Shown here: piece by piece, positions 34,300-43,096 of the stretch
Position numbering within the stretch: the first letter of the stretch is position 1
Layout: each line of letters starts with the position of its first letter
From: Planctomycetota bacterium
GTDB lineage: Bacteria; Planctomycetota; SZUA-567
DNA length: 48,531 nt
Direction: 5' to 3'
Assembly (NCBI GenBank): GCA_031261425.1
Contig: JAISJR010000070.1
Location: forward strand, 1-48,531
The notes under the pieces: generated by a model
Databases searched by the model: none
What the model saw: the letters and a program-made list of their open reading frames with translations, nothing else
Told to the model about the DNA's origin: nothing
Translations under genes and position numbers: made by a program

Positions 34300-36750
34300 A
34301 ATCAGGTGATACGCGGCGGACATCAGGTTTTTGGTGTCGAGCACCAAGCCGACCCGACCGTCGCCGAGAATCGCCGTGCCTTTCAGGAACGTTTGGTCTT
34401 TGAACACCGAGTCCATTCGCTTCAACACCACCGATTGCTGACCGATGATTTTATCGACGACCAAACCGCACGTCTTGCCTTCGCTTTCCACCAAAATAAT
34501 CGTCGAATCTTGGTCGGACATCGGCTTGCCGGACAGCGCGAAAAATTCGTGCATCCGCAACAGGCGATAAAGTTCTTCGCGCACCATCAGCATCCGCCCT
34601 TTTTCGGCGATACTGCTAAACTGGTCTTCATTCGGACGAATCAAATTGCGAATGTCAACCAACGGGATGATATATTGATTTTCGCCGACCTGCGCAATCA
34701 CGCCGTCAATCACCAACGTCATCATACTAATCGGCAAAACTATCGTTACGTCCGTGCCGAAGCCGTATTTCGAGACAATATCGACCGTGCCGTTCATTTG
34801 CGTGATGTTGGTCAGCACCACGTCCATGCCGACGCCCCGCCCCGACACGTCGGTGATTTTTTTCGCCGTCGAAATGCCCGCCGCGAAAATCAGCCGGAAC
34901 GCTTCCGCGTCCGCCATCGCGTCGGCTTTTTCCTGCGTAATGACGCCGTTCGTTACCGCTTTCTTTTTCACCGCGTCAACGTTGATGCCCGCGCCGTCGT
35001 CAATCAATTTAATGACGCACCGGTCGTCAACCATCTTGGCGATAAGTTTCACCTCGCCGACTTCCGGCTTGCCCGCCGCCGCCCGCACGTCCGGCGGCTC
35101 GACCCCGTGGTCCACCGAGTTGCGAACCATATGGACCAACGGCGATTCCAAATTTTCAAGCAACGACTTGTCGATTTGTAAGTCCTCGCCCTCAATCGTC
35201 AGTTCGACTTTTTTATCGAGTTGCGTCGCCACGTCGCGCACGATGCGCGGCAATTTCTGCAAAATCTGTTTCATCGGCACGCGCCGAATCGCCATAATGC
35301 TCTTTTGCAGATTCGTCGAAAGGTTAGAGAACGAATTGTTGGCGTTCTTAAACTCTTTCAGCACTTTGCGCGGGTCGGCGTTTTGTTCCAAGTGCTTTTG
35401 CAAATAGTGAAAGACCTCGCCGGTGGTGATGAGTTCGCTGACGTAAGCGATGAAGATGTCAATCGTTTCTTCCGACACGCGCAACGATTTCTGCGCTTTT
35501 TCGTGCTTCGCGGGATGTTCTTCTTTTTTCTCCTCGACTTTTTTCTCGTCCTTCTTCTCCTCGACCGGCGCGACCGCTCCGCCCGCCGGTTCGAGTTGCG
35601 GCTCGACCTCGTTCATAAGGTCGCTGAAAATGCTGGCGAGCAAATCGTCGAACGGAATCCCGCTGTGGTAAATCGTCGCGAACTGGTCTTCCATTTTCAC
35701 GAACAACTGCCCGACCGGCGAATCCTTGCCGGCGGCGTTGACCAAATCGCCGATTGCTTTCTCAAACGCCGCCATTTTCTCGGCGTCTTTTTGCGCCTCG
35801 ACCAAGACCTTAATCGTCGCGTTCACTAAATTGATTTCGGCGCTCACGTCGGCGCCGTTGAGTTTGTAACCGGCATCGCTCGGCGCGTCCACTTCGACTT
35901 TCTCGAACAGCGGCTCGGCTTCGGTCATAATGTCGCTGAAAATGCTGGCGAGCAAATCGTCAAACGGAATCCCGCTCTGATAAATCGTCGAGAATTGGTC
36001 TTCCATTTTCACGAGCAGTTGTCCGAGCGGCGCGTCCTTGCCGGCGACGTTAATCAAATCGCCGATGGCTTTCTCAAACGCCGTCATCGCTTCGGGATTG
36101 GTTTTCGCCCATTCGGCGAGGTTCGGAATCGTGCGGTTAATCAGTTCGACGGACGCGGTAACGTCGGCGCCGCCGAGGCGATAATTGACCACTTTCGCGA
36201 CGGCGGTTTTCTGCGGCGCGACCAAATCGACCAATTTTTCACACGTCTCTTTGAGGTGGCGGAGTTGCCCGACATCGGGAACGGCGTCGCCGATAGCCGC
36301 GAGCGCCTCGCGGACTTGCTGGGCTAAACTTTCGGGCGTTTCGGCGGACGCGCCGCCGCCCCCGATAAGATTTTTCATTTCGTTGAGGTGCGTCGTTTCC
36401 TCCGCGTTCATCTCGGTCGAGCGGTCGCCGCCGGCGAAGCGCCCAATCATTTCGCGGAGCATATCCATGCCGGTCAGCAGGACGCTGATGACTTCTTTGT
36501 TGACTTTGCGTTTGCCGCCGCGGATTTCTTGAAGCAGGGTTTCGAGCGTGTGGGAAAAATTCTTGATGTTGACGAGGTTGAAAAACGAGGAGTTGCCCTT
36601 AATCGAGTGGACGGGGCGGAAAATTTGGTTAATGATGTCGAGGTCGTCTGGATTGCTTTCCAGCGCGACAAACAGTTGGTCGAGACCCTCCAACATTTCC
36701 GTGCTTTCCTGCACGAAATCCTGCAATAACGCGCCGCTATCTTCGCCCAT
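34297..36750 (-). CDS. cheA: Chemotaxis histidine kinase CheA
   Basis: 817 residues. The HPt domain has the phospho-acceptor H48 in FRPVHSIKGNSSFF. Residues about 185-385 contain two copies of a 104-residue block (FEKAIGDL...KMEDQF...GIPFDDLLASIFSD) in the P2-like region. A Lys/Glu linker follows (about 390-420), then the dimerisation helices (about 425-490). The HATPase has HMVRNSVDHGVEPP near 545, LIDDGAGI and DVSGRGVGMDVV; a CheW-like domain ends the protein. Start ATG 36750 has GAGGAG six bases upstream. A chemoreceptor is encoded directly upstream; cheW, cheY and flagellar genes are absent here. Confidence 0.95.
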   Translation of the reverse strand: MGEDSGALLQDFVQESTEMLEGLDQLFVALESNPDDLDIINQIFRPVHSIKGNSSFFNLVNIKNFSHTLETLLQEIRGGKRKVNKEVISVLLTGMDMLREMIGRFAGGDRSTEMNAEETTHLNEMKNLIGGGGASAETPESLAQQVREALAAIGDAVPDVGQLRHLKETCEKLVDLVAPQKTAVAKVVNYRLGGADVTASVELINRTIPNLAEWAKTNPEAMTAFEKAIGDLINVAGKDAPLGQLLVKMEDQFSTIYQSGIPFDDLLASIFSDIMTEAEPLFEKVEVDAPSDAGYKLNGADVSAEINLVNATIKVLVEAQKDAEKMAAFEKAIGDLVNAAGKDSPVGQLFVKMEDQFATIYHSGIPFDDLLASIFSDLMNEVEPQLEPAGGAVAPVEEKKDEKKVEEKKEEHPAKHEKAQKSLRVSEETIDIFIAYVSELITTGEVFHYLQKHLEQNADPRKVLKEFKNANNSFSNLSTNLQKSIMAIRRVPMKQILQKLPRIVRDVATQLDKKVELTIEGEDLQIDKSLLENLESPLVHMVRNSVDHGVEPPDVRAAAGKPEVGEVKLIAKMVDDRCVIKLIDDGAGINVDAVKKKAVTNGVITQEKADAMADAEAFRLIFAAGISTAKKITDVSGRGVGMDVVLTNITQMNGTVDIVSKYGFGTDVTIVLPISMMTLVIDGVIAQVGENQYIIPLVDIRNLIRPNEDQFSSIAEKGRMLMVREELYRLLRMHEFFALSGKPMSDQDSTIILVESEGKTCGLVVDKIIGQQSVVLKRMDSVFKDQTFLKGTAILGDGRVGLVLDTKNLMSAAYHLI

Positions 36751-36766
36751 CTCATTCTCCTCTTTT

Positions 36767-36794
36767 CGGTCTGCGACCACACGGTCTGCGACCG
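36767..36794 (-). promoter_or_regulatory. Two 13-bp dyads upstream of cheA
   Basis: CGGTCTGCGACCA and CGGTCTGCGACCG lie 15 bases apart just upstream of the cheA ribosome binding site. Each is a near-palindrome (CGGTC-TGC-GACCG). They could be a paired operator or a leader hairpin; I cannot tell which. Confidence 0.4.
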
Positions 36795-36847
36795 TTTTCT
36801 TTTAGGCAACCGGTCAACCCGCGTCGTTTGCGCCAACAACGACAAAG

Positions 36848-36865
36848 GGCGCGTTTATACGCGCC
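36848..36865. promoter_or_regulatory. Palindrome GGCGCGTTTATACGCGCC upstream of cheA
   Basis: An 18-base near-perfect palindrome whose centre (TATAAA on the minus strand) could be a -10 element overlapped by an operator. The rest of the 36795-37045 gap contains only the AATCTTAAGATTCTTAAG palindrome near 37003-37020. Confidence 0.3.
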
Positions 36866-37045
36866 GCCGCGCGGTTGGGTAGAGGTTATCCGCCGCGGCG
36901 TCCGCTAATATCGACAAAACGACCGGCGGGGCTTGAACTTTTTCCGGTCGGCGGTTTCCGGCGGGGGCGCAACGCGGACATATAAAGAAGAAAGCGCTGA
37001 AGAATCTTAAGATTCTTAAGCGCTTAAACTTCTTAACTCTTACCC

Positions 37046-38998
37046 TTAAAAATCGCTCTCGTCCAACGGCAACACCTGATTATTTTTGCCGCCGGACGGC
37101 GCCGCCAACCGTTTCGGCGGCGCGACCGTTTTTTTCGCGGGCGGCGCGTTCTTGACCGCGCGATGCGGGCGGGCGCCGGACACCGCCGCGGCTTGGCGCG
37201 CGCCGCTGACGATTTGCAACAAATCCCGCACCATCTCGTTCAAATCTTTCGCCTGCGCCGCCAATTCTTCCGACGCCGCCGCGGTTTCTTCGGAACTCGC
37301 CGCGTTGTGTTGCGTCGCCGTGTCCACCTGCGTTACGGCGTTGGCGATTTGCGAAATTCCGGTCGATTGCTCGTTGGTCGCGCTGACAATCTCTTTGATA
37401 AAACCGCTGACTCGTTGCGACGTTTGTTCGATTTGCTTGAAACTTTTTTCCAATTCCGTCGCGATGCCCGAACCGTGTTTCACCCGCGTAACCGTGCTTT
37501 CGATGAGTTGCGTCGTGTCCTGCGCCGCCTGCGCCGAGCGTCCCGCCAAATTCCGCACCTCTTCCGCCACCACCGCGAAACCCTTGCCCGCCTCGCCGGC
37601 GCGCGCCGCTTCAACCGCCGCGTTCAGCGCGAGGAGATTCGTTTGAAACGCGATGTCTTGAATGGTCTTGATAATTTTGCCGATTTTTTCCGCCGAATCG
37701 TTGATTTCGCCCATCGCCGTCGTCATATCAATCACGTCTTTCGCGCCTTCGGCAATCAACTTGCTGTTTTGCAGATTGGCTTCGTTCATCTCGTTGGCGT
37801 TCGCGGCGTTGCGTTTCGTCATCGCCGCGGTCTGCTCAATCGCCGCCGAGGTCTCTTCCAAACTCGCCGATTGCTCCGACGCGCCCTCGGCGAGCGCGGT
37901 GGAAGCGTGTCCGATTTCGTAGGAAGCGTCATCGACGTGTTGCGCGCCCATGCCGAGTTTCTTGATGATTTCGTTGAGGGCGGCGACCGCGGCGCGAATG
38001 ATGACGACGGCAAGCACGGCGCCAATCGTCAGCGCGATTAAACTGCCGAACACCGTGGTATAAATCGCCTTTTGGGAGAGGGCGTTGCCTTCGTGGCGCA
38101 AGTCCTCGACGCCCTGACGGGCGAGGTCAACCAGATGGCTGACATACTCGACGGCTTCGTGTTGCAACGGCACGGCTTTGGCGGCATATTGCTGAAACCC
38201 TTTGCGGGAAGAATCGGCTAAGGACAAGTCGATAATTTGCTGGCGGTCTTTGTCCGCCGCCGCCAATTGGTCGCGGATTTCAAAGAACTCGGCGCGGTGT
38301 TCCGGCGAACTTTTCGTCAGCAAGGTGTCCAACACCGCGCCCATCGTGTTTTCCGAGTCGTGTATCTCGCGGACGTAAATCTCGAACAGCGACGAGTCGT
38401 CGTCGATAATCAGCCGCGACATCAGCACTTGGTTGCGGTTGGACAGCGCCCGCAGGCGCATCGCGGCGAACCCCAATTCCTCGTCCCCCTCGCTTTCCAA
38501 CGCCGTCCCGATACGTAGCAACGTCTGGTCGATTTTGTCATAGACCGCTTTGTCGGCGAGATAAATTTTCTGGGCGTGGAACGCGGTGTTTTCCAACGTC
38601 AGGCGAATCGGTTCCGCCGTGGCGCGGTCGTAGGCGTCCCACAAGGCGAGCGTTTTCGCCGCGCGTCCTTTGGCTTCGTCGGCGGCGTCCGCCGGCAGAT
38701 TGTGGGCGTATTCGGCGACGCCCGCCCGCAACTCGGCGTCGTTGCGCTTAAATTCTTTCGTCGCCAATTCCTTCATCACCGCCTCGTCGTTGCTGGCGAG
38801 GATGCTCCGCACGGCAATCGCGCGGTCTTTCAACGCAATCAAAATGTCGCCCATCGCCGCCGTGCGCAAACCGGTCTGCACCGATTTTTCCATCATCGCC
38901 GTCACGCTTTTCAGCGAATAGACGCCCAAACCGGCGACACATAACGCCACGACAATCAACAACGCGGTAATCGCGTAAATTTTCCCGCCCAGTCCCAT
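37046..38998 (-). CDS. Methyl-accepting chemotaxis protein
   Basis: 650 residues. Membrane helix one is at about 7-29 ([23 protein letters not shown]), followed by a helical periplasmic sensor of the four-helix-bundle type (to about 310), then helix two near 316-338. No clear HAMP motif follows; the signalling domain begins almost at once. Its hairpin tip ([37 protein letters not shown], about 449-487) is canonical for binding CheA/CheW. The C-terminus is a Pro/Lys-rich tail ending [13 protein letters not shown] 38998 has AGGAGAG upstream; the 27 codons before it are not conserved in type. Ligand unknown. Confidence 0.95.
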   Translation of the reverse strand: MGLGGKIYAITALLIVVALCVAGLGVYSLKSVTAMMEKSVQTGLRTAAMGDILIALKDRAIAVRSILASNDEAVMKELATKEFKRNDAELRAGVAEYAHNLPADAADEAKGRAAKTLALWDAYDRATAEPIRLTLENTAFHAQKIYLADKAVYDKIDQTLLRIGTALESEGDEELGFAAMRLRALSNRNQVLMSRLIIDDDSSLFEIYVREIHDSENTMGAVLDTLLTKSSPEHRAEFFEIRDQLAAADKDRQQIIDLSLADSSRKGFQQYAAKAVPLQHEAVEYVSHLVDLARQGVEDLRHEGNALSQKAIYTTVFGSLIALTIGAVLAVVIIRAAVAALNEIIKKLGMGAQHVDDASYEIGHASTALAEGASEQSASLEETSAAIEQTAAMTKRNAANANEMNEANLQNSKLIAEGAKDVIDMTTAMGEINDSAEKIGKIIKTIQDIAFQTNLLALNAAVEAARAGEAGKGFAVVAEEVRNLAGRSAQAAQDTTQLIESTVTRVKHGSGIATELEKSFKQIEQTSQRVSGFIKEIVSATNEQSTGISQIANAVTQVDTATQHNAASSEETAAASEELAAQAKDLNEMVRDLLQIVSGARQAAAVSGARPHRAVKNAPPAKKTVAPPKRLAAPSGGKNNQVLPLDESDF

Positions 38999-39422
38999 TT
39001 TTATCTCTCCTGTGTGTGAAATTAAAAAATTAAGAACTCGATTTACGCGCAAGAAAAAAGGGAAGCCACGCATAAACACGAAAAGAACTTAACACGAATT
39101 TTCACGAATTAGACGAATTAACACGAATTTTTTGTTGAATTTTTTGTTCGTTTTTTCGGCTCTTTAATTCGTGTAATTCGTGTAATTCGTGTAATTCGTG
39201 GACAAAAAAAAATTCTCTTTTTTATTCGTAAAAATTCGCGTTTTTTTGTTGAGTGCGTAAGTCGAGTTAAAAATCAGAATCAAAAAGCGCGGCGCGGCGC
39301 GGCGACGCGAAATTGACAATGATAACACGGGGGGGGGGTAACAAGGGCAGGATTACATTTTCTCATTCGGCGTCGAGAAAACGAAGCGCGAGCGGGCGGC
39401 GGGCGGCGGGCGTTTTCACGAA
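38999..39422. repeat. Gap with family C element and G10 run
   Basis: No gene. A family C element spans about 39047-39262: GAAGCCACGCATAAACACG, ACGAATTA-type units, a spacer, CGTGTAATT three times, and complementary ends. A run of ten G occupies 39329-39338, and GGGCGGC repeats lie near 39395-39412. The run lies downstream of the cytidylyltransferase gene, so it does not look like a phase switch. Confidence 0.75.
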
Positions 39423-39917
39423 TTACGCCTGTTTTCTTTGCGCCCAGAATTCGCCCCATTCCCGCAGGAAATCCGAACTGCTCCATTCTTTGTTCAAGCC
39501 CACTTGGGGGATGATTTCGATGCCGAATTCCTGACAAACCGCCCATTCGGGAATGTTGGTATAATCGGTGCGGTCGCCGCCTTTGGTGAAATAATGCGGG
39601 CGCAAGCGCCGCAACGCCTCGCAAACCGTCTGGTCGTTCTCGATTTCAAACGGCACGACGTAATCGACGGCGCGCAAACACGACACAATCCGGCACCGCG
39701 TCGCCAAATCCTGAAACGGCTTGCCCTTTTTTGTCCGCAAAAAAGCGTCGCCGTTGACGATGACCACCAACGTGTCGCCGTATTTTTTCGACTCGATGAT
39801 GCACGTGGCGTGTCCGGGGTGAATGGGGTCGAAGCCGCCGGAAGTGCCGACGATTTTCCCTAACGTCGGACGCAAGCGGTCGATTTCGTCAAAGGTTACA
39901 ATCGGGGCGTATAACAC
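39423..39917 (-). CDS. Cytidylyltransferase-like protein (RfaE/HldE C-terminal type)
   Basis: 164 residues with the HxGH-type nucleotidyltransferase site GTSGGFDPIHPGHATCI near residue 25, and VVIVNGDAFLRTKKG, RCRIVSCLRAVDYVV and YFTKGGDRT. It probably activates a sugar or polyol phosphate with CTP or ATP; ADP-heptose synthesis is one option given the family 9 glycosyltransferase nearby, but the kinase half is absent. The start is GTG 39917 with GGAG six bases upstream. It lies 28 bases downstream of tRNA-Ser on the same strand. Confidence 0.85.
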   Translation of the reverse strand: MLYAPIVTFDEIDRLRPTLGKIVGTSGGFDPIHPGHATCIIESKKYGDTLVVIVNGDAFLRTKKGKPFQDLATRCRIVSCLRAVDYVVPFEIENDQTVCEALRRLRPHYFTKGGDRTDYTNIPEWAVCQEFGIEIIPQVGLNKEWSSSDFLREWGEFWAQRKQA

Positions 39918-39945
39918 GGCGGCTCCATAAAAAACGGCGAAAAAG

Positions 39946-40035
39946 TGGCGGAGAGACAGGGATTCGAACCCTGGAATGAGTTACCCCATTACTTGCTTTC
40001 CGGGCAAGCCCGTTCAACCGCTCCGGCATCTCTCC
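39946..40035 (-). tRNA. tRNA-Ser (anticodon GGA)
   Basis: 90 bases including an encoded CCA. Acceptor GGAGAGA pairs with TCTCTCC, the discriminator is G, the long variable arm is ATGGGGTAACTCAT, and the T arm is CCAGGGTTCGAATCCCTG. The anticodon stem CTTGC/GCAAG encloses the loop CCGGAAA, giving anticodon GGA. Position 33 is C instead of the nearly universal U. Confidence 0.95.
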
Positions 40036-40165
40036 GCGTGACGGCGGGCGGAGAGTATAAAACGCCGCCGTCGCGTCAAGCGCGTCAAGAAAAGATAGTA
40101 GGAGCGGTGGACAGCGAGAACGTTTTCCGCACACTGCGCCCCGCTCACTTTTTAAGGACAAAATT

Positions 40166-40504
40166 ATGAATTCACTCTGGCAAGACCTTTTGCGCGAGTT
40201 GGCGCCGCCGCCGCGGCAACCGGTCGCGAACGACGAGGAAGATGCGTGGGAAGCGCTCTCCGCGCAGTTGCGGCAGAACACGCGCCCCGCGCCCGCGCCG
40301 GCAACGCCGCCGGTAAAACCGCGCCGCGCCGAGCGGAACGCGCCGGTGAAAATTTCTCCGCCGCCGAACGCGCCCAATGATTTGACCGATACGCCGCCGC
40401 CGCGCGCCGGCAATCGCTACGCCGCGCTACTCCGCGGCAACCCGCAAAGCGTCCGCGACGCGGTGGTGCTGGCGGAAATTTTCGGCGCGCCGAAATGGCG
40501 ATAA
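40166..40504 (+). CDS. Pro-rich small hypothetical protein
   Basis: 112 residues. The middle is Pro/Ala-rich and disordered; the ends look ordered (MNSLWQDLLRELA and YAALLRGNPQSVRDAVVLAEIFGAPKWR). AAGGACAAAATT precedes ATG 40166, which supports translation. No signal peptide or membrane segment. I do not recognise the family. It stands alone on the plus strand, divergent from tRNA-Ser. Confidence 0.65.
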   Translation: MNSLWQDLLRELAPPPRQPVANDEEDAWEALSAQLRQNTRPAPAPATPPVKPRRAERNAPVKISPPPNAPNDLTDTPPPRAGNRYAALLRGNPQSVRDAVVLAEIFGAPKWR

Positions 40505-40511
40505 AAATTTA

Positions 40512-40764
40512 TCCGCGAATTTTCACAAATAAAAAAGATAGATTTTTTTGTCCACGAATTACACGAATTAAACGAATTAAAGAGCCGAAAAACGGGCAAA
40601 AATTCGTGTTAATTCGTCTAATTCGTGAAAATTCGTGTTAAGTTCTTTTCGTGTTCTTTCGTGGCTTCTCTTTTTTTTGCGCGTAACTCGAGGAATTAAC
40701 ACGAATTTTTTAACCGGAAGGATTCGTGGAAATTCGTGTAATTCGTGGACGAATCTCCCCCCGC
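40512..40764. repeat. Family C element(s) (AATTCGTGT 9-bp units)
   Basis: ACGAATTACACGAATTA at one end, AGAGCCGAAAAACGGG core, then AATTCGTGTTAATTCGT units, GTGGCTTCTC and CGCGTAACTCGAG, followed by another partial copy to 40752. The orientation is opposite to the copies near 30665 and 39047. Confidence 0.8.
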
Positions 40765-41058
40765 CTAATTTTTCCCCCGCGATTTTTGCGCGGTCTGTTT
40801 TTGGTTCTGCCGGTAGATGTAGGCGAGGACTTCGGCGACCGCCGGATAGAGGTCGGGCGGGATGTAGTCGCCGAGGTCGAGTTGCGCCAGCGCTTGCGCG
40901 AGGTCGGCGTCTTCGCGAATGGGAATGTTGTTTTCCCGCGCCAATTCAAGGATGCGCGCCGCGACCTTGCCCGCGCCTTTCGCCAACACTTTCGGCACCG
41001 CGTCTTTATCGGCGTTGTAGCCCAACGCGACCGCCAATTGCCGTTGATTGCGTTTCAT
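40765..41058 (-). CDS. FlhB/EscU C-terminal domain-like protein (FlhB2/YlqH type)
   Basis: 97 residues matching the cytoplasmic C-terminal domain of the flagellar/type III export protein FlhB: AVALGYNADKDAVPKVLAKGAGKVAARILELARENNIPIREDADLAQALAQLDLGDYIPPDLYPAVAEVLAYIY. The autocleavage NPTH motif is not present in this form. Such stand-alone FlhB-like proteins accompany flagellar systems in several phyla; their role is not settled. GGGGGCG precedes ATG 41058. No flagellar genes are nearby. Confidence 0.88.
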   Translation of the reverse strand: MKRNQRQLAVALGYNADKDAVPKVLAKGAGKVAARILELARENNIPIREDADLAQALAQLDLGDYIPPDLYPAVAEVLAYIYRQNQKQTAQKSRGKN

Positions 41059-41071
41059 CGCCCCCGCCCGT

Positions 41072-41190
41072 TAAAGAGCAATTAAAAATTAAAAATTAAA
41101 AATTTTGGAATGATTCATAAAATTGCGCGAAGCGAATTTGAAAATCAAACCCCACCATTTTTAATTTTTAATTCTTAATTTTTAATTATT
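41072..41190. repeat. Family A snapback element (ATTAAAA arms)
   Basis: ATTAAAA heptads, core TTTGGAATGATT...TTGCGCGAAGCGAA...ATCAAACCCCACC, and a complementary TTTTTAA arm. It lies between yidD and the FlhB-like gene. Confidence 0.87.
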
Positions 41191-41207
41191 TCTACCAATA
41201 AACCGGC

Positions 41208-41471
41208 TTAATCGTTCGCGCCGTCCGGCACCGGGTCGTAGCCGCCGGTCGCGAACGGATGACAGCGGCAAATCCGCCACAAGCCCAAAACGCCGCCTTT
41301 CAGCAAACCGTGCTTCGCCAGCGCCTCAATCATATAATTACTGCACGACGGCTCGTAAATGCACGCTTTCGGCAACAGCCGCCCGACGCCGCGCTGATAC
41401 AGCCACGTAATCAACCACGCCGCGCCGCGCGCCGGAAGATGCCCGATTTCTCGCCGCCAATTCGTCGCCAT
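41208..41471 (-). CDS. yidD: Membrane protein insertion efficiency factor YidD
   Basis: 87 residues with the compact YidD pattern: a hydrophobic N-terminal segment ([14 protein letters not shown]), [43 protein letters not shown]. It assists YidC-mediated membrane insertion. Start ATG 41471 is chosen by family length; a longer frame would run through tRNA-Ala. yidC, rnpA and rpmH, its frequent neighbours, are absent. A hairpin terminator lies just upstream, so its own promoter or read-through is needed. Confidence 0.93.
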   Translation of the reverse strand: MATNWRREIGHLPARGAAWLITWLYQRGVGRLLPKACIYEPSCSNYMIEALAKHGLLKGGVLGLWRICRCHPFATGGYDPVPDGAND

Positions 41472-41480
41472 TTTTTCACA

Positions 41481-41507
41481 AAAAAACCGCCGGAAAAACC
41501 GGCGGTT
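41481..41507 (-). terminator. Rho-independent terminator after tRNA-Ala
   Basis: AACCGCCGG pairs with CCGGCGGTT around a five-base loop, followed on the minus strand by a run of T. It lies directly 3' of tRNA-Ala and 14 bases before the yidD start. Confidence 0.8.
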
Positions 41508-41515
41508 CCTTATTT

Positions 41516-41591
41516 TGGTGGAGCTGAGGGGAGTTGAACCCCTGACCTCATCATTGCGAACGATGCGCTCTCCCAACTGAGCTACAGCCCC
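41516..41591 (-). tRNA. tRNA-Ala (anticodon CGC)
   Basis: 76 bases with encoded CCA. Acceptor GGGGCTG pairs with CAGCTCC, discriminator A, anticodon loop TTCGCAA, T arm CAGGGGTTCAACTCCCCT. The G-U pair at G3-U70 of the acceptor is the alanine identity element. Confidence 0.96.
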
Positions 41592-41650
41592 ATTTTTCGT
41601 CGCCAAAAGAAGCGAGAAAGTTAGCGTTTTTTTTTCGCTTGTCAACGGCT

Positions 41651-42736
41651 CTACACCGCGAGATTCCACTGGAATTTATCCGGCAACAAGCCGTATTGCA
41701 GACCTTTTAACTCTTTCTGCAAGCGGGTCGCCAACGCGCCGGCGGCGCGGTTATTGAAGACCTTTTCCATTCCGTAATGCGTGATGCTCTCAATCGGCGT
41801 TACGCCCGCCGCCGTGCCGGTAACAAAAACCTCTTGCGCGTTAATCAGCGTTTCCGCCAGCGTTACCGGTCGCTCTTCGACTTGCACGCCGAAACTTTTC
41901 GCGATGGCAATCACGCTGGCGCGCGTGATGCCGGGCAGAATCGTGTCGCCCAGCGCCGGCGTAACCAACACGCCGTTTTTCAGATACGCGAAAATGTTGC
42001 ACGACGACCCCTCTTGCAAAAACTTCCGCTCCAAGCCGTCGAGAAAAACCACTTCCATAAAACCGGCGTCTTCGGCTTCGCGTTTGGCGAGCGCCGACAT
42101 CACGTAATTCGCCGCGCATTTCAAGCCGCCGGTGCCGCGCGGCATCGCCCGCACCATTTCCGTTGTCACGGCTTTGGTGTTGCCGCCTTTGAAATATCCC
42201 GACACCGTCGTCGCGCCGATGACCACGGACGGGCGATGCGCGACGCCGACGCCAATCGCGCCCTCGCTGTTCAGAAACGGGCGCAGATAGACCGCTTCGC
42301 CGTCGCCGTAATTATCCGCCTCCCATTCCGCGCGATACGCCGGCACGTAGCCGAGCGCGGCGTTGCGGCGCACCGTTTCGACCGACGCTCGCAGATATTG
42401 CTCGACCGGAAAAACCGGCGATTTTATCCCGCGCATCGAGTCGGCGAAACGCGCGGCGTTGCGGTCGGGGCGGAACAGCGTAACGCCGCCGTTTTTGTTC
42501 GGAAACGCCTTCATTCCCTCAAAAACGCCGTAGCCGTATTGACTGGTGTAACTGATGCCCGGCAACGGCATCGCGTTGCGCGCGGTCAGGATTTTTTCCT
42601 TTTCGGCGGCGGGCAATTTTTGCAATTCGGCGTAGGGCAAACGGTCGTTTTCCAACCATTGTTCGTCCCACCGTTGCGTCGCGGGGTTGTATTGCGCGAA
42701 ATAAACGACCGGATACAGTTCAAGGGCAAAAGCCAT
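41651..42736 (-). CDS. ilvE: Branched-chain amino acid aminotransferase
   Basis: 361 residues of the fold-type IV PLP aminotransferases, catalysing the last step of Leu, Ile and Val synthesis. Motifs are [37 protein letters not shown], the PLP Lys in [20 protein letters not shown] near 206, [15 protein letters not shown], and [13 protein letters not shown]. Start ATG 42736 has AGGAG upstream; the 36 codons before it are not of the family. The length fits the long (group II-like) BCAT form. Confidence 0.94.
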   Translation of the reverse strand: MAFALELYPVVYFAQYNPATQRWDEQWLENDRLPYAELQKLPAAEKEKILTARNAMPLPGISYTSQYGYGVFEGMKAFPNKNGGVTLFRPDRNAARFADSMRGIKSPVFPVEQYLRASVETVRRNAALGYVPAYRAEWEADNYGDGEAVYLRPFLNSEGAIGVGVAHRPSVVIGATTVSGYFKGGNTKAVTTEMVRAMPRGTGGLKCAANYVMSALAKREAEDAGFMEVVFLDGLERKFLQEGSSCNIFAYLKNGVLVTPALGDTILPGITRASVIAIAKSFGVQVEERPVTLAETLINAQEVFVTGTAAGVTPIESITHYGMEKVFNNRAAGALATRLQKELKGLQYGLLPDKFQWNLAV

Positions 42737-43096
42737 TTTTTTCTCCTCTGATGTGCTGACAAACGAAGCGGCGCATTGTAGGCGAACCGGCGGAAGCGTC
42801 AAAGCGACGCCGAGAGTGAGTTGTTCGGAATAATTGTTTCTCACAGAGGCGCGGAGGATGCGGAAGATTTCTATTTTGGCGATGCTCTATTCAATTGCCA
42901 CGCCTTTCAAGGCGTGGTTAGCGGGCAAGAAAATAAAAGGGCTTTAGCCCAAAATAAAAAAATGTGGTTTAATTCCACCGGCTTTAGCCGAATTTTTGTT
43001 TGGGCTAAAGCCCATTATTTTTAGTAAGAGCGCTCACCACGCGCTAAAGCGCGTGGCAATTGAATAGAGCATCTCCAAACCGGCAAATGGACGGAA
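42737..43096. repeat. Gap with complete family D inverted-repeat element
   Basis: No gene. The element spans 42881-43073 with perfect 23-bp terminal inverted repeats (from GATGCTCTATTCAATTG inwards). Between them are hairpins CCTTTCAAGG, GGGCTTTAGCCC, GGCTTTAGCC, GGGCTAAAGCCC and GCGCTAAAGCGC. No transposase frame is inside. The 42737-42880 part shows nothing recognised. Confidence 0.88.

Noticed and set aside
39329-39338. G10 run as a second phase-variation switch
   Set aside because: It lies downstream of the nearest minus-strand gene and has no plus-strand gene in front, so length changes would not alter a reading frame or an obvious promoter.
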